64,000 nucleotides of DNA, from positions 7,570,006-7,634,005 of the forward strand of contig CM030840.1 in NCBI GenBank assembly GCA_018105865.1. Direction: 5' to 3'. The position numbers were made by a program, and so were the translations under genes. The stretch comes from Metaphire vulgaris. Its lineage: Eukaryota > Annelida > Clitellata > Crassiclitellata > Megascolecidae. This document shows, in pieces, positions 1-12,717 of this stretch. Below the pieces are notes generated by a model. The model was not told the DNA's origin. It did not search any database and worked only from the letters and a program-made list of their open reading frames with translations. The stretch's first letter is position 1; the number at the start of each line of letters is the position of its first letter.

Positions 1-2
1 TG

Positions 3-797
3 ACAGCCACTGGAGCGGTGATCGGTCAACTGAACCTCGATTTCAAACCGACCACCTGTTACTGCATAGGCTTCGTGATGGGCATTGGTCCAGTGGTCGC
101 TGTCCTTACGATTGCCTTTATCTCGCGATCGCGACATTACGCCGTAGCAGTCGTTCAGCCGATGGAAAGACAGGCGGCGACGGTGACGACGGTCGCCTCG
201 GTGCTCGTCATCTGGGTCGCCTCCGTTCTTCTCACCGCTCCGATCCTCTTCCAGGCGATCGTCGTGGAAGCCTGTGAGCCTTTCGGATGCTGCTTCTTCT
301 TCCAGACAGGCATCGTGTACGGCGCTCTGTTCACGCTCTTAGGTTACGTCGTTCCCAACGTCATCGTAATCCAGTATTACATCAGGATCCTTGTGCTGGT
401 ACGAAGCAGCAGACGAAGGGTTCAGAATGCCTCCTCCTCCGCCACGACGACGACGACGACCACGACGACGACGCCAAGTCCCCCGAAATTCCATCGACAG
501 TTGACGGAGGTAAGACTGGCCATGCAGTTCGGATCTATCTGCTTCTTTCTTAACCTCAGCTACCTGCCTGTCTTACTTCTCATGTGGATCGAAACTCCGA
601 CTCGACTTATCAACGGACACGTCAGAGGAGCGATCTGCATGATGTATCTAATCGTACCGATCACCAACTCAATCTTCTATTTCCTGTTCAACAGGAAAAC
701 GAGACAGGAAATATCGCGAATGTTGATCGGACTGACGTCACACATCTGCGTCACCGACAGAACGGATTCCATGGCAACCATTCAGACAGCTCAGTGA
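3..797 (+). CDS. class A (rhodopsin-like) GPCR, 3' part, TM3 to C-terminus
   Basis: The frame is open from base 3 to a TGA at 795-797, so the protein starts upstream of the window or in another exon; the GTG at 18 is not a real start. Visible parts are TM3 (about 57-130), TM4 with its tryptophan and a following proline (about 190-255), a cysteine-containing second extracellular loop (about 270-290), TM5 with proline (about 300-395), a Thr-rich third intracellular loop coded by (ACG)n at 441-475, TM6 (about 510-585) and TM7 (about 625-690). The signature motifs are altered: the DRY position reads SRH (129-137), the TM6 CWxP reads SYLP, and NPxxY reads NSIFY followed by a basic helix 8. It should be a plasma-membrane receptor; the ligand is unknown. 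Assignment to the family is confident, to a subfamily is not. The odd motifs could mean an orphan receptor with unusual coupling. Confidence 0.85.
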   Translation, partial: TATGAVIGQLNLDFKPTTCYCIGFVMGIGPVVAVLTIAFISRSRHYAVAVVQPMERQAATVTTVASVLVIWVASVLLTAPILFQAIVVEACEPFGCCFFFQTGIVYGALFTLLGYVVPNVIVIQYYIRILVLVRSSRRRVQNASSSATTTTTTTTTTPSPPKFHRQLTEVRLAMQFGSICFFLNLSYLPVLLLMWIETPTRLINGHVRGAICMMYLIVPITNSIFYFLFNRKTRQEISRMLIGLTSHICVTDRTDSMATIQTAQ

Positions 798-1440
798 TCC
801 TCTCCAGAACTCATAGATTCAATCAGCCTCTAATTCAAAGCAGTCGTAGCTATAGACTACCTCGTGTTAATTTTGTTAAATATATCGCATTTGATTCTTA
901 TTATTAAACGCTTTATTATGACAGAAAACCAGAAGTAAATTCATATATCGAAACTGTAGCAATGAAGCTGTGAAAAACGATCATAGGCTAATTCATATTA
1001 GAAATGGGAACATGTTGGCAATTGAATGCACTATTTCTATTGCCTCATTGTCATTTTGACCATCGAACTGTCAGGCGTTTTTCTTGCCGTCCTCTGCTAA
1101 GAAGGAAGTGGTTATCACTCCCATCTATCTCGGCCCAGCCTCTAAAAATTGTATATTTTGTAAACCACTCAATAATACTGCATTCAAAGCTCTACAAACT
1201 GATATCACTATGTAACACGATTTTTGTTCCTGGTTTCTAAGTGTTATATTTCAGTTGCCTATGTATAAAGGATCTGCAAACATGGCTATATTCATCATTA
1301 TATTTGCTTTCATGGGCGCAGCTTACAAAAGTTGTTTATTTATACAATGGAAAAGGTGCATTTTTTCTTATCGAGAATGAACATTATGTACTAATTGCAA
1401 ATAAGCAACAACAGTCAAAATTACTTAAAAACATTCAGAA
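798..1440. other. non-coding, nothing recognised
   Basis: Probably the 3' UTR and downstream flank of the receptor gene. AT-rich. ATTAAA-like strings are present but no convincing AATAAA is close to the stop. The short open frames here show no protein-like features. Confidence 0.4.
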
Positions 1441-1443
1441 ATG

Positions 1444-2796
1444 AGTTGCTTTTCGAGATTTGTGCCTGTACTATCAATAGCTTTTTCAATGAAGACTTCA
1501 GACATAGTCCCCCATCACGTGTTTGTTATACCGTCCCAGGTAACGATGTTCCGAGTCCAGCATATCCTGATGAAAGCGTTCATCTTGCTTCTCTGGGTAG
1601 GCTCCCAAGTTTTCCTTGAATTTGTCAAGGTGGGCATGAAGAATATGTACTTTCAAGGACATTTTGCATCTAATTTTGGCATGGTTCTTTATGAACTGGT
1701 TCAGTCTCTCATAGTTTTCATAGTGGTTGCCAAGAAAGCCATTTGTTTCAAGACCCTTTTCCCATGCTATTCAGCTTCTTGGCAAATAAGTCACGCTATG
1801 TGATCTTCTTAATCTGTGGTCCGACGAAGATGCCAGCTGCGACTTTTGCCTCCGAAAGCTGTGGAAAAAGCTCTAGGAGGTATTTGAAAGCTGCGGATTC
1901 TTTGTCTTGACAAATTACTTGATGAGGCCTATCTTGATGTTTGAGCATCTTTCGACAGTCTATCAGCGGCTCCCACTTGATGCTGTTCTTACCTGTGGTG
2001 AACTTGGTCAGCTGTGGCCAATCCCTTCTACAGTACAATAGTGGGCCTCAGACCTCGGTGTCCCAGTTGTTCTAGACTCTAGAGGCTAAGAAAACCCAAA
2101 GAAATTTTGTGAAACCGCCTTGCAGACCCATCAGGAATGTCACCATTTTGACCATATTGAAGTCTCCAATGACTTAACAGCCATAGTTGTCTTACTTCAA
2201 GGCACTCAGCAACATCTTGACACTGGTGTAGTCCTCTCTGAGGTGCATGTGCACAAAGTGAGCCATGGGGAGAGACAAGTACTTGTTACCATTATGAAGT
2301 AGCATGGCTTTGAGGTTCTTGGACGAAATCTCTATGAATTGGCACCATCACTTAGGTTAAAGATGATTGCTATGGCCGCGAAAAGACCAGTGACATTGCT
2401 GCCGAAGCACAGCCCATCTAGCTGACTGAAGAATTTGTAAAAACGTTCGTGACGCTTTCTCTGTTCTGTCACCTGCACACTTTCATCCAACAAGTTCAAG
2501 CCCTTGAGTCTAGATGTCAGAAGCTCAGCATTGCACTTGGTGAGACTAAGGTCTATGATCAGGTCGTTGAGATCTTTCTGATTGGGGAAGTACGGCTTTC
2601 TCATCTCAGCTATTTCTGTGCAATTGCATCCTGGATCTGCAATATCTTCCTCGCTGTCTGCCTTGACGCGCTCTCCTGAAGACAGTTGATCCCTCTCTGT
2701 AGGGATGAGAATGGGGAGCTCAGAGCCATAGGGTACCGGTGCAATGCAAACATAGCAGAATGCATTTGCTGGCTGCAAGCAGCCTCTTGATGCCAT
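1444..2796 (-). pseudogene. decayed copy of an uncharacterised multicopy invertebrate gene family
   Basis: Read on the minus strand from an ATG at 2796, pieces of one protein appear in order. First come an N-terminal segment with a CxxC pair and an acidic linker (2796-2332), then a segment with a leucine/histidine-rich core (2330-2060). A block ending in a GIFVGPQ motif follows (2038-1799), and after a frame change a conserved block with HxHLD and ERFHQD motifs (1750-1504). Stops and frame breaks at about 2330, 1798, 1750 and 1500 show it is dead, and the CxxC region looks shortened compared with intact relatives. I recognise the motif order from an unnamed, highly repeated family in invertebrate genomes. 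Whether that family is a transposon-borne gene is not known to me, so no function is given. It lies opposite to the receptor gene. Confidence 0.7.
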
Positions 2797-3332
2797 CTAA
2801 ATCAATTTTTCTGGTCACTATTCTCTTACTCAGCAACAAGATACACTAGTACGTTGGTTTAAGAAATCTGCACTCTTAAAAGTCTATGGATGCAACTGAA
2901 AGCTCCCAGAAAGTTGCAACAGGGTTCTAGAAGATTCCAGAAGGTTATAGAAATTTCTGTTCATATCTAAAAACTTATGGACAGCTTGCAATATTCCAGA
3001 ATAATAAGTATGTCTGCTCAGCTTTGAATGTGAACCGAGAATGTGTTCTATAATACACGAATTTCAAAATATCATTGCCCTGACCCCAAAAGCAAATTCA
3101 GTTTGGAACAAAAACTGTTTTCTAGTTAGTTTAGGCAGAAGGGACTAGGAAAACAAGCTATCAACCCAGGAACAAACAAAAATATTTTTTTTGTTACGCA
3201 GTGTATTTAATGTCAATAATATTTCATTCACGTAGTACAAGTTAATAGCCATAAAACATAGCCACCCTTTAGAAGTTTGAGGATTTTCGCGGTTTAGACC
3301 CATTGAATGCTATAATTGTGCATGCATTTGGC

Positions 3333-3340
<8 letters not shown>
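2797..3340. other. non-coding, nothing recognised
   Basis: Unique-looking AT-rich sequence with no supported gene. It may contain the promoter side of the decayed minus-strand copy at 1444-2796. Confidence 0.3.

Positions 3341-3391
<51 letters not shown>
3341..3391. repeat. (TA)n microsatellite
   Basis: Pure alternating TA for about 50 bases. The ORF across it is only a translated repeat. Confidence 0.95.
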
Positions 3392-3395
<4 letters not shown>

Positions 3396-3720
3396 ATGAA
3401 CATATGCTTCCTCACTATTATATTCATATCTCAAGTAATTAATCAAGTTAATTTATGCAGTAATAAATGCATAATATATAGGTCTACTGCAGAATGTCAT
3501 GAAATGCGTATTTATGTCGTTTCTACACTGGATAGGCCTACTGTCAAATGCAATTTATGCACTTAATATATGTTCTCATAGGGGCTCCACTGTCCAAAAT
3601 GAATTTCAAAGGGTACATTTGAAAAACGTTTAAATAGGCCTATATATAGTAGATACGGTTAACCTCACAGGTTCCAAACATGACCTACACACTGATGAAT
3701 GACGTAAAGAGACGTCAAGC

Positions 3721-3946
<226 letters not shown>

Positions 3947-3957
3947 AAGATATCGCT

Positions 3958-5467
3958 AGGAAGAAGTGGAAAGAGCAATAAAGCGCATGAAAAACGTCAT
4001 ATCCCAGGATACGACGAAATCCCAAATTAGCTGTTAAAATACTGGTCCACGTCGAATAGTTGAGCATATTTGGAAAAAAGCAAAATACCAGAATAATGGG
4101 GAAATGTTCTCATTTGCCCAGTATACAAAAATGGGATAAAACAGACTGCGTTGACTATCAAGGAATATCCAAGCTCTCGCACATTACTAAAATATATGAA
4201 ATGATCCTGGAGCGCCGACTAAGAAATCACGTGGAAGAAAAACTTGAAGAATGGGAAGAATGACAACACGGTTTCCGACCAAATCGCAGTACAACAGACC
4301 TACTGTTCTGTCTCAAAATGTTCCTCAAAAAATCACGGGAATTCGATGACAGCTGCTATCTAGCCTAGCCTTTCTAGATATGAAAAAAGCTTTTGACAGA
4401 GTGCCAAGACAACACTTGTGGAAAGTGATGCGGAAGTGATGCGTTTATCAGATCCCTCCAAAACTACTGAACGCTATAGTTGAAGTGTATGACGTAAGTC
4501 GAATCTGTGTCAGATGGTTTGAGGTAAAGACAGGTGAGAGACAAGATAGTGTGCTATCGCCCCTGCTGTTCATCTTACTCATGGACCAGATACTGAAACA
4601 AGTGGCAATGCACCAAATGGATGACGAAAAACAAAACGATGATCGACGTCTAACATTTGCCTTCTCAGACGATTTTGGACTGGCGGCTGGCTCACCTATA
4701 AAACTACAGAAGTCCATTGACACCTGGTGCAAGATGCCAACGGATTACGACCTGCGTCTGAATGCCACAAAATCAGAGGTGATGTAGGTATCCACAATCC
4801 AGAATGCCAAAAGAAGGTTTGCACATATAGGCAAATGGTGGAGAACTGGCAGAGGTGAAACAATTTAAATATCCGGCAACAGTCTTCGGTAGCGCGGTCT
4901 CAAACAACACAGCCATCGACAGCAGAATCAATCAGTACAGCAGAAATGTTGGCATGCTACACCCACTCTTGAAAGACAGACATGTTCCTATTGCTGCCAA
5001 AATCAGTATTTATAAAACTATTCTCAGACCACTACTGACCTACGGATGCGAAGTCTGGATACTGACCTCGGCCACCAAAAACAAGATACAAGCAGCAGAG
5101 ATGAGAGCCTTAAGGCTTATTCAAGGGCGCACATTAAGCGACAGGAAGACAAATGTCATGAACAAAGCAGAGCTAGGTATAAAAAGTACCGTACAGCATA
5201 TATAGATAAGAGCCAACTGAGATGGTATGGTCACGTCAAGAGGATGGGAAAGGAGAGAATGCCATTAAAAATGCTGCTATGGCACCCGACGACTACCCGA
5301 CCAAAAGGGCGGTCAAGAAAACGATTGATGGACAGCATCAGCGAAGCGCTAGAGTCCAGAGAGAACATCATTGAAGGAAGTGGAAGAAAAAAATATCTAC
5401 ATGGAAAGAGACGCTTGGAAAGGCTACTTCGCAGACAGACCACAAGTCTAACTGCGTCAGGGTACAA
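3958..5467 (+). mobile_element. non-LTR retrotransposon, decayed reverse transcriptase and C-terminal region
   Basis: Broken frames carry reverse-transcriptase blocks in the right order: the region before the catalytic core (3958-4260), the GFRPNRST block (4270-4300), a DMKKAFDRVP block (4378-4405), an LSPLLF block (4555-4575), and the catalytic box in degenerate form FSDD (4664-4675). The thumb, with a YGCEVW motif (about 5041), is followed by a C-terminal RWYGHVKRM block (5221-5247). At least four stops or frameshifts are visible (near 4261, 4366, 4786 and 5203). No endonuclease domain is seen upstream, so the copy is 5' truncated. Clade is uncertain. Confidence 0.85.
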
Positions 5468-7591
5468 ACTACAAAGTACTATTTGGAAAAAGATTTTGGA
5501 ACAGACAGGCGGGAATAGAAAGACAGAAGTCTGTTTAATTGCGCATTAGGTCCGCAACTTACCAAACTGTCCTGTTATTTATCAGGACTGTGTGAGTCTG
5601 TACGGCTAGATTGGCCAAGGATTATTATCTATATTGGATTCTCCCGAATCCAAGATAATAGTCTCTGATACGCGGGGTTGACCCTCTCCCATTCCTCAAA
5701 GAGCAGGTCATCTGGGACTCCAGGCCGATGCTCTGCTGGAACTGTCTTAGAACTGTTTCTGAGGTAGGAGGCTGACTAGTATTAAACGGTAGATCCCTCG
5801 CCGTTTGACGGTTGACGCGCTTGGGACCTACGCAGGTTAAACTAATGAGAACCCGTCTGAGAAAATAGCAGCAGAGTACAATTTTGTAATTGGACATCTT
5901 GTACAGTTAAGCAATTTCAAAAATTAATAACGTTGATTTCTTCGATGCGATGGTTACCAAAATTTGCCATCATTAATTATGATGAGATACTCAACAAACA
6001 ATATTATTAACACTAACAACAACAACAACAACAACAAATAATAATAATAACAATAATAACAACAAACAATATTAAACTTTGAATGTTTGTCGCAGGCTCT
6101 TTTACAGCATTTATGTCATGTTTTGACTTTGCTTTCATTAGGCCCTATATTTAGTCTTTTTGTAAGCTTTCATATAAACATTACATTTCAAAATCGAAGT
6201 TCTTGATTCAACGGAAGGGGTTGAAGCTCTCTTACTGTAGCCTACTTAGAATTAGAATGCTCGAAATTGTATCTATTATACGTCTCTGATGCATTAGTCT
6301 TCTCTAAGTCAAAGGACAAAGAGATGTCAGTTGAATTTTTCCACATCAGAGGTCGTCTATTCTTTAATCTTTCTCTCCCGTTTCGACCAAATCCATTTGC
6401 CTCTGTTTATTTATAGGCGCCCGAGAATTTAAATCACGCGACGAAAAATGCGGCGCATAGCTAATAAGTGCTCTGCACTTAACGTACAGCGTCTCTGGAA
6501 GCGACATTGACCGTTTTAGGGTCCGAAGAAGTTCGTTTACCAGAATCCGAGAGATTAAAGCGCGCCTATATATTTCCTCTTCGATGTCTTCTCCGTAAAT
6601 TGTTTGCGTAATCTGTTGATGAATTGCGATTGCAGTTTAGAATGGAGAATCGTCGGTTGTTTCCTTCGCTTTCTTTCACTCTGTAGTATGTTGATACTTC
6701 GCTTTATGGCCTTAACATTTGTCGTCATTGAAGGTTTCTCGCTGCGGTTGTCGCTCTAAATATCCGGCTGAAGAAAGAAACGGAAAGAATGCTGAAGAGG
6801 GGGATGGCGGGGGTGCTGTCCTCCTTTGTGGCATGATGAGATTGCGTCGTGATTCATGTGTAATGACGCGTTATCTCGCTGTCCCCCACAGGCGGTGACT
6901 CGCTACGAATAAAGAGTACGGATTAACCGAAAGGCAAATACTGCCAGACATAAACCTGATTTCGTAAACGAGTTCCAGCGTAGAGCGACATCTCTCGACG
7001 TTTTCTTTCGTAGTTTAAATCGTCTTCTATCATTCATTTCATCCGATGTTGAAGTCACTTGGATTCTGGTCAAAATGCTTTCACAAGTTCACGAGGAAAG
7101 AAAATTCCTCCGACCTTTCATTTCGTCATCAAAACTTGTGACAAATGATGAATGATGAGACGGAGAGCGGGCGTCAGTGCACGGGACTTAGCACTGACTG
7201 CGACGACGGAGGCAGTGAACAGCTTAGATGTCGACAAAGAATAAGCAGTTGGAAAATTCACAAACCGACTGCACAGTTGTGTGTTTGAAATGCTTCGGCG
7301 CTTTTTGTGTTGACTTATTATTCTTCTCTAAGAAACGATTGAAAACATCTCACCGACGGAAGATTACAGACTCTCAAATGAGATGGAATCATAAGAACAG
7401 GGACAATGATGCTAGGTGATCCAAGAAAATGTGCTATTTAATATTCGTTTATGTCGTGTAGTAGGGCTGAACAATCCGTGGCCCGCGCCCTCGGGTGATT
7501 TTTGTGACCCGTAGATGTTTCCAGGATTTCAATAGAAAGTGGCTCCGAAGGGTTTCTTTGCGCCACAGAAAAGTCATTTGTTCTAAGGGTG
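5468..7591. other. non-coding, nothing recognised
   Basis: Mostly unique-looking sequence. A short (AAC)n/(AAT)n tract lies at 6018-6065. No exon with protein-like content and good splice sites was found. Confidence 0.4.
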
Positions 7592-7691
7592 GATGATGAT
7601 GATGAAGACAGTGGTGGTGAGGATGAGGAGGATGGTGATGATGACGAAGATGAAGATGATTATGAATAAGATGATGATGATGGTGGTGATA

Positions 7692-7758
<67 letters not shown>
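7592..7758. repeat. (GAT)n microsatellite, imperfect on the left
   Basis: Interrupted GAT/GGT at 7592-7690, then pure GAT to 7758. The poly-methionine frame is an artefact of the repeat. Confidence 0.95.
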
Positions 7759-7759
<1 letters not shown>

Positions 7760-8455
7760 GATAAAGTTACTGAGCTTCTAAACAGTTTCAGTGTTAGCAT
7801 TTAGCGTTTGCATTAATTGTCTTCATCATAAAACTTCGTAGGAGATAAGTTTCTGCATAATCTGCTGAAGAGGAGCTGTCGTTGGCCGCTGAATTTGTGG
7901 CGATCAGAGGAATAAGTGTCACTGCAAATGTTTGCAAATGAAGTCAAAGCACAGAACGGACGCCACAGTCGTGCATATAAATCGGCCAAATGCGTCTCAA
8001 CTGCTCTCCCATAAGAGAAGCTATGCCATTGCCAAACGCATTCCTATAGATAAGCATGTGTGTCTGCATTCGATTTGGACACCAAAAATCTAATTCCCGA
8101 ATAACTATTTATTAAACTTTTAAATGTATGCAAGACGTGACAACTGCAGAATGGGAATAGCAATGATCAAATGGGAAATATCAGGGCGATTAAGATTCAA
8201 TGAAATCGCCATCCATTGACCCGACGCTTTGCTGCATCATACGAGTGTTAATGTGTTCAATTGATTTGCGTGAGATTAGCCAAGCGCCAATCGCGGTGAC
8301 ATCTGCAAATGTTCGCTAATGAGACATCTTCATGACAACTTAACGTCAAATACGTTGCATTTGATGCAGCAATGCTTTCTAACTGTAACATTGGTTGGTG
8401 TTACTATTGCAATACTTTATAACGGTTACTAATATCGCAATTGCTTATGTATTAT

Positions 8456-8509
<54 letters not shown>

Positions 8510-9219
8510 TAATAGTGCTGCTAAATAGGGCTATTATCTTCTTATTACTTTAAAAAACTTTTTAAAAGTTTATTATACATCGTACACTGTAGACCTACAT
8601 TCGCCGCGAGAATGACAGAAACCTAAAAGCAGAAACCTAAACGAAAATATCAAATACACTTTTATGATCTAATAAAACATTTTGTCCGTAACCATCGATG
8701 CTTTTGCTAAATCATAAAATTGTGTTGATTGAAAAGTGTGTTGATGTTGTCCATACAGTAATAACACTTAAAAGAGAAGTTCTACACAAACCTGAAGTTT
8801 GATTAAACTGTTAGACTATGGCGAAGCTATTGCAAAACCACGAGTCCATGAGCTCTTTTATATCGTGGTCTTAAGCGGAGACAGGTCCTGCTATCTCTTG
8901 GACTAAGCGTACTGTAAGTAAATAAGTAAAAATAAAATTTCTTTAGCGCTGCCCGAAAGTTTGGCGCAGTGCACCAACTTATACACGAGCGCTCAATCTG
9001 GGTAAAATCCAGAGTCCATAATTTGAGGTCAGTGGTGGTCAAGGTTGTTGATCCAGATGGACTGAGATTAACAAAAGTATTTGAAAAAAAACCATAATTT
9101 TAAATGTGAAAGCAATTTCCAAGTCTGACACCCCTTTTACATTGCGATCATTACGGAGAATACTACCTTCGCGAACGAACGCTAAACGACGGGGAACTTG
9201 CAACGTTAAAGGAACACAA
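7759..9219. other. non-coding with a (TTA)n tract
   Basis: Contains (TTA)n at about 8449-8512. Nothing else recognised on either strand. Confidence 0.4.
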
Positions 9220-9647
9220 GGGCTATCCATTAATTAATTACGTCAACAATTGTTGGCAGTGTTTGATCCCTACCCCCTGTCAACAACGTCAAACTTTCGG
9301 TGAACCCACTAAAATTATGTCAAAAACTTTGAGCCCCACCTACAAGGGGCCGTCAAAATATTGTAGGCAATTTTTAACCCCTACTTTGTCAACAACTGTC
9401 AAATTTTCCGTGATCTCTAATAAAATTATGTCAAACACTTTGAACCCTCCCCTAGAAGCTAAAAATATTTTATAAGGTTGGCTTTTATGCTAAAACATAA
9501 TTATGGAAATTAATTTTGTTGACATTAAATTTATTGCAAAAATTGAGATTGTTGACGTCAATTTATCTTGACCACTCTTCCCTGTCAAGAAGTGTTAAGC
9601 GTTTCAAACCCCTCCCTATTATGTTGACGTAATTAATGGACAGCCCC
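9220..9647. mobile_element. GGGCTGTCC-type MITE, copy 1
   Basis: Terminal inverted repeats: the left end reads GGGCTATCCATTAATTA and the right end is the complement of GGGCTGTCCATTAATTACG. Just inside are further inverted blocks (GACGTCAA, TGTCAACAAC, CCCCTCCC). Relatives occur at 29137-29536 and 33462-33831. No coding capacity. Confidence 0.8.
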
Positions 9648-9849
9648 TAAGACGACATTCTTGTCGCCGTACGCTCTCTGCTCGCCGCCAGTCGTCTCTG
9701 GACTGTTTGTGTGGAGCCACACTGATCCCTCTGCAAACAGAGACTTTCTTCGGAACCCAATACATTTGATTACAATTATATCCGGTACAGTTTAGACAGG
9801 AATTTACACTAATCATACTGCTTGGTAAAGACACTTCTCAGTTAGCTTC

Positions 9850-10590
9850 TGGAAGGAAAATGCAGAACACTTGGCTAATAAAATATCTAAAAACATTAAC
9901 ATTCTCAAACACATTAATAGTTTTTTAACCACTGCTGTCAGACACAAGCTCTACTATACACTTATTAATCCCCACTTAACTTACTGCAATATTATTTGGG
10001 GTAACAATTACAAAACTATAACAGGTAGGTTCCAGTGGCGTATTTACCATTGGGCCATTTGGGCCATGGCCCCCTTTGATTTTGGCCTAGCCTGTCCTCA
10101 GACCCTGACAAGTAAAAAAAGGTCGTCAACTTTTTTCCAAAGTTGTAACTTGTCAGGTCGAAAGTGTCTGGCCCCCCTTACCAAAATTCTAAATACGCCA
10201 CTGGTAGGATCCAAAATTTACAAAATAAAGCAGTTAGACTGTTATTTAATGAACCCGTATAATAAACACTTTAACCATATATAATAAATTCTAACTTCTC
10301 AACATTGAATGTATTAACAAGTATCAAGTTTCCTTATTCATTTTCAAATATTTGCATAATCTTTTACCATCAATATATTATCTTAACAAATTTTTTGAAC
10401 TTGCCTCTATAAAAACTAACTATATTAAGAAATAGAATAAATCTATTCATTCCTTTTGCTGTGACTAATACAAGGTTATTTACAATCAAATTCAATGAGC
10501 CCAGGATTTGGAATGCCATCCCCCACTATATTAAGAACCTTATTAAGTTTTCCAGTTTCAAGATCTCTATAAAAAACTTTCTCATCACTT
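9850..10590 (+). mobile_element. non-LTR retrotransposon 3' fragment, split by a hAT element
   Basis: Translation gives the reverse-transcriptase thumb block (KISKNI, then LYYTLINPHLTYCNIIWG at 9958-10005). After the insertion at 10033-10203 it resumes with IQNLQNKAVRLLFN and then a decayed C-terminal region with an RIWNAIPHYIKN block (about 10500). The type resembles the 3' ends of CR1/L2/Jockey-like LINEs. Several stops show it is dead. Confidence 0.75.
10033..10203. mobile_element. hAT-type non-autonomous element (CAGTGGCGTATTT)
   Basis: 171 bp. Perfect 13-bp terminal inverted repeats CAGTGGCGTATTT. Flanking 8-bp duplications GTAGGTTC (10025-10032) and GTAGGATC (10204-10211) differ at one base. 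It is inserted into the LINE thumb region and carries the internal motif GACAAGTAAAAAAAGGTC at about 10107. Confidence 0.9.
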
Positions 10591-11529
10591 AACTTATTAA
10601 TGTCCAATGTTAAAACTTCTCTTTTACCTATGGCATTTTGTCTTTTTTACCTACATATTTAACTCCTTTATTTGAATGTTAGTACTAATCTCATATAAAT
10701 GTTAACGTTCTCTTTGTTTAGTGAAATATTACATAGCCAATTATGGAAGTTCCTCTTGATCCTTGATCATATGTACAATAGTGATTAGGTAATAATGTGA
10801 CATTATAGATTAACCAACTATCGGGATCCTAGGATCCCTTAGGTTAATCTTGTTTGTTTCCTTATGCTCATGGTAATGTCAATTTGTCCTTAGTTAACTG
10901 TGAACAATGTAATGTCTTTTTTAATTTTTTCACTTTAATTAAGTACATATATTTTTTTATTCGGATTGATGATTACTGTCTGCTTTACTTTGGAAATAAA
11001 TTCAATTCAATTCAAAAAAATCAATTCAATGTCAAATGAACATAAATTACAACGTTTCAATGCAGATCTTAATTCAATCCAAATTTCCGTTGATTGACAT
11101 GTGTCAGATACAAAGATGTCGAAGATACCTACAGTAAGACTAAATCAAATGCACTGTGTGATGTCCACAGCCGCATTCTTACCAAGAACACGAGTTAATA
11201 ATACAGAACAGGTGTTAGTGCCTTTGATCGGTGATGCTGACTTCCCTTCCAGTTTACTCTAATAAATAGATTATGACCTCAACTCTTTAATCTTTCGATA
11301 AGCACGGTAACACAACGCTACTTCTGACACGCAAAATCCTACTCATTCATTGACATCCATCCAGTCGAGTCGCCGTCTCCACTAATTAGAACGGTTACCT
11401 GATACACTGTAGCATTTATGCATGCTAAGGAACCCGTTAGAAATCTACGACAGACAGATATACGAGCGATATTATGAAGTTTTCAAAGTTTACTTTAAAT
11501 TATCTGCAAATCCAAAAGATTTTTTCATC
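10591..11529. other. AT-rich non-coding
   Basis: The left part (to about 11030) may be the untranslated tail of the LINE; a short CAATT repeat lies at 11000-11015. The remainder shows nothing. Confidence 0.35.
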
Positions 11530-12717
11530 GTCTTCCATTAAAGTTGATTTTATATTATTGAGAGCAAAAAGTACATTTGTCTTGGAGACAATAATTATTT
11601 ACATTTTCTAGAAAGTTGAGATCGGTTACAGTTGAAACGTTGTCAGTGATATTACAAAGACAAGACAAGACAACGATCTGATAAAGTGCCTCACGACGAA
11701 ACATTGTCTCGAGGCGCAACATATCTGCATGAAAGTCAAATGCAAAATCAAGACTGAGAGTCTACGCGTGTTAAGACAAAAGGTCATTGATACTAAAATG
11801 CATGACTCAGGTGCAATGATCTCGCTGTTGGGGAATTGCGCAATAGCGACGACTTTGTCTATTATGATTGTTACGATGTCAGCAGCAGATGACCTCTGAC
11901 CTTGATGCGTCTTGCAGAACCTGCTATACCAGGTCTACCTCCTCCAATTTGTAGACCTGTGCGCCGACGGTCTGAGGGTCGGCGGCGGCGTGCCATTTTA
12001 TCACCGGCGGCGGCGGCGCGCCCACTGGTCGGCGGCGTCCATTAAAGTACAAACGGTTGATTTTATAATATTGAGATGATAAAAACAATCCTCGTTTTTT
12101 TGTCACCCGGTCTTGGAAAACAATGTAACAAACTTATAATACTAGTAAAAATAAAAGTATTTTTTTATCAACAGAGCCGTAGCTGAGATCGGTTACAAAT
12201 GTTGAAACGTTGACCTTTTTATGCTTATCTGATATTACAAAGACAAGACCAAGACAAAACGATTTTGTACTCTGATAAATAAAAACTTTAAAAATAATGT
12301 CCAAAATGTGCCCCCTCCCCCACTAAGACGGCAGCCCGGCGCAAACATTGTCTCCCCTAGCCACGGCTGCAAATTGTATTGCATATCCCAAATTGACCAT
12401 AAATGAAAAAAGTCAAATGCAACATCAAGAAACTGAGAGTCTAACGCGTGTTAAGACAAAAGGTCATTGATAACTGTAAAATGCATCACTTTAGCATCTG
12501 TTTAGTGCAATGATCTCGCTGTTGGGGAATTGCGGACGTCATTCGATAGACGACGACTTAACGTGTCTTTTGATTATGATTGTTAGCGATGTCAGCAGGT
12601 AAAGATGACCTCAACAGTGACCTTGTGAGACCATGAAGCCAACCAGTCACGCAGTCTTGGCAGAACCTATATTACCGGCGGCGGCGGCGTCATACGACGG
12701 TCTACCTCGGCCTCCTC
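11530..12717. repeat. diverged direct tandem duplication
   Basis: The segment from about 11536 to 11950 recurs at about 12050-12717 in the same order: the GAGATCGGTTAC block, ATTACAAAGACAAGAC, AAACATTGTCTC, CGTGTTAAGACAAAAGG, then AATGATCTCGCTGTTGGGG. The second copy is about 60% longer through many small extra insertions. GGCGGCGG-rich tracts lie at 11978-12030 and 12675-12690. Confidence 0.8.

Noticed and set aside
287..553. ORFs in other frames within the receptor exon
   Set aside because: Shadows of the GPCR frame, which carries clear TM segments.
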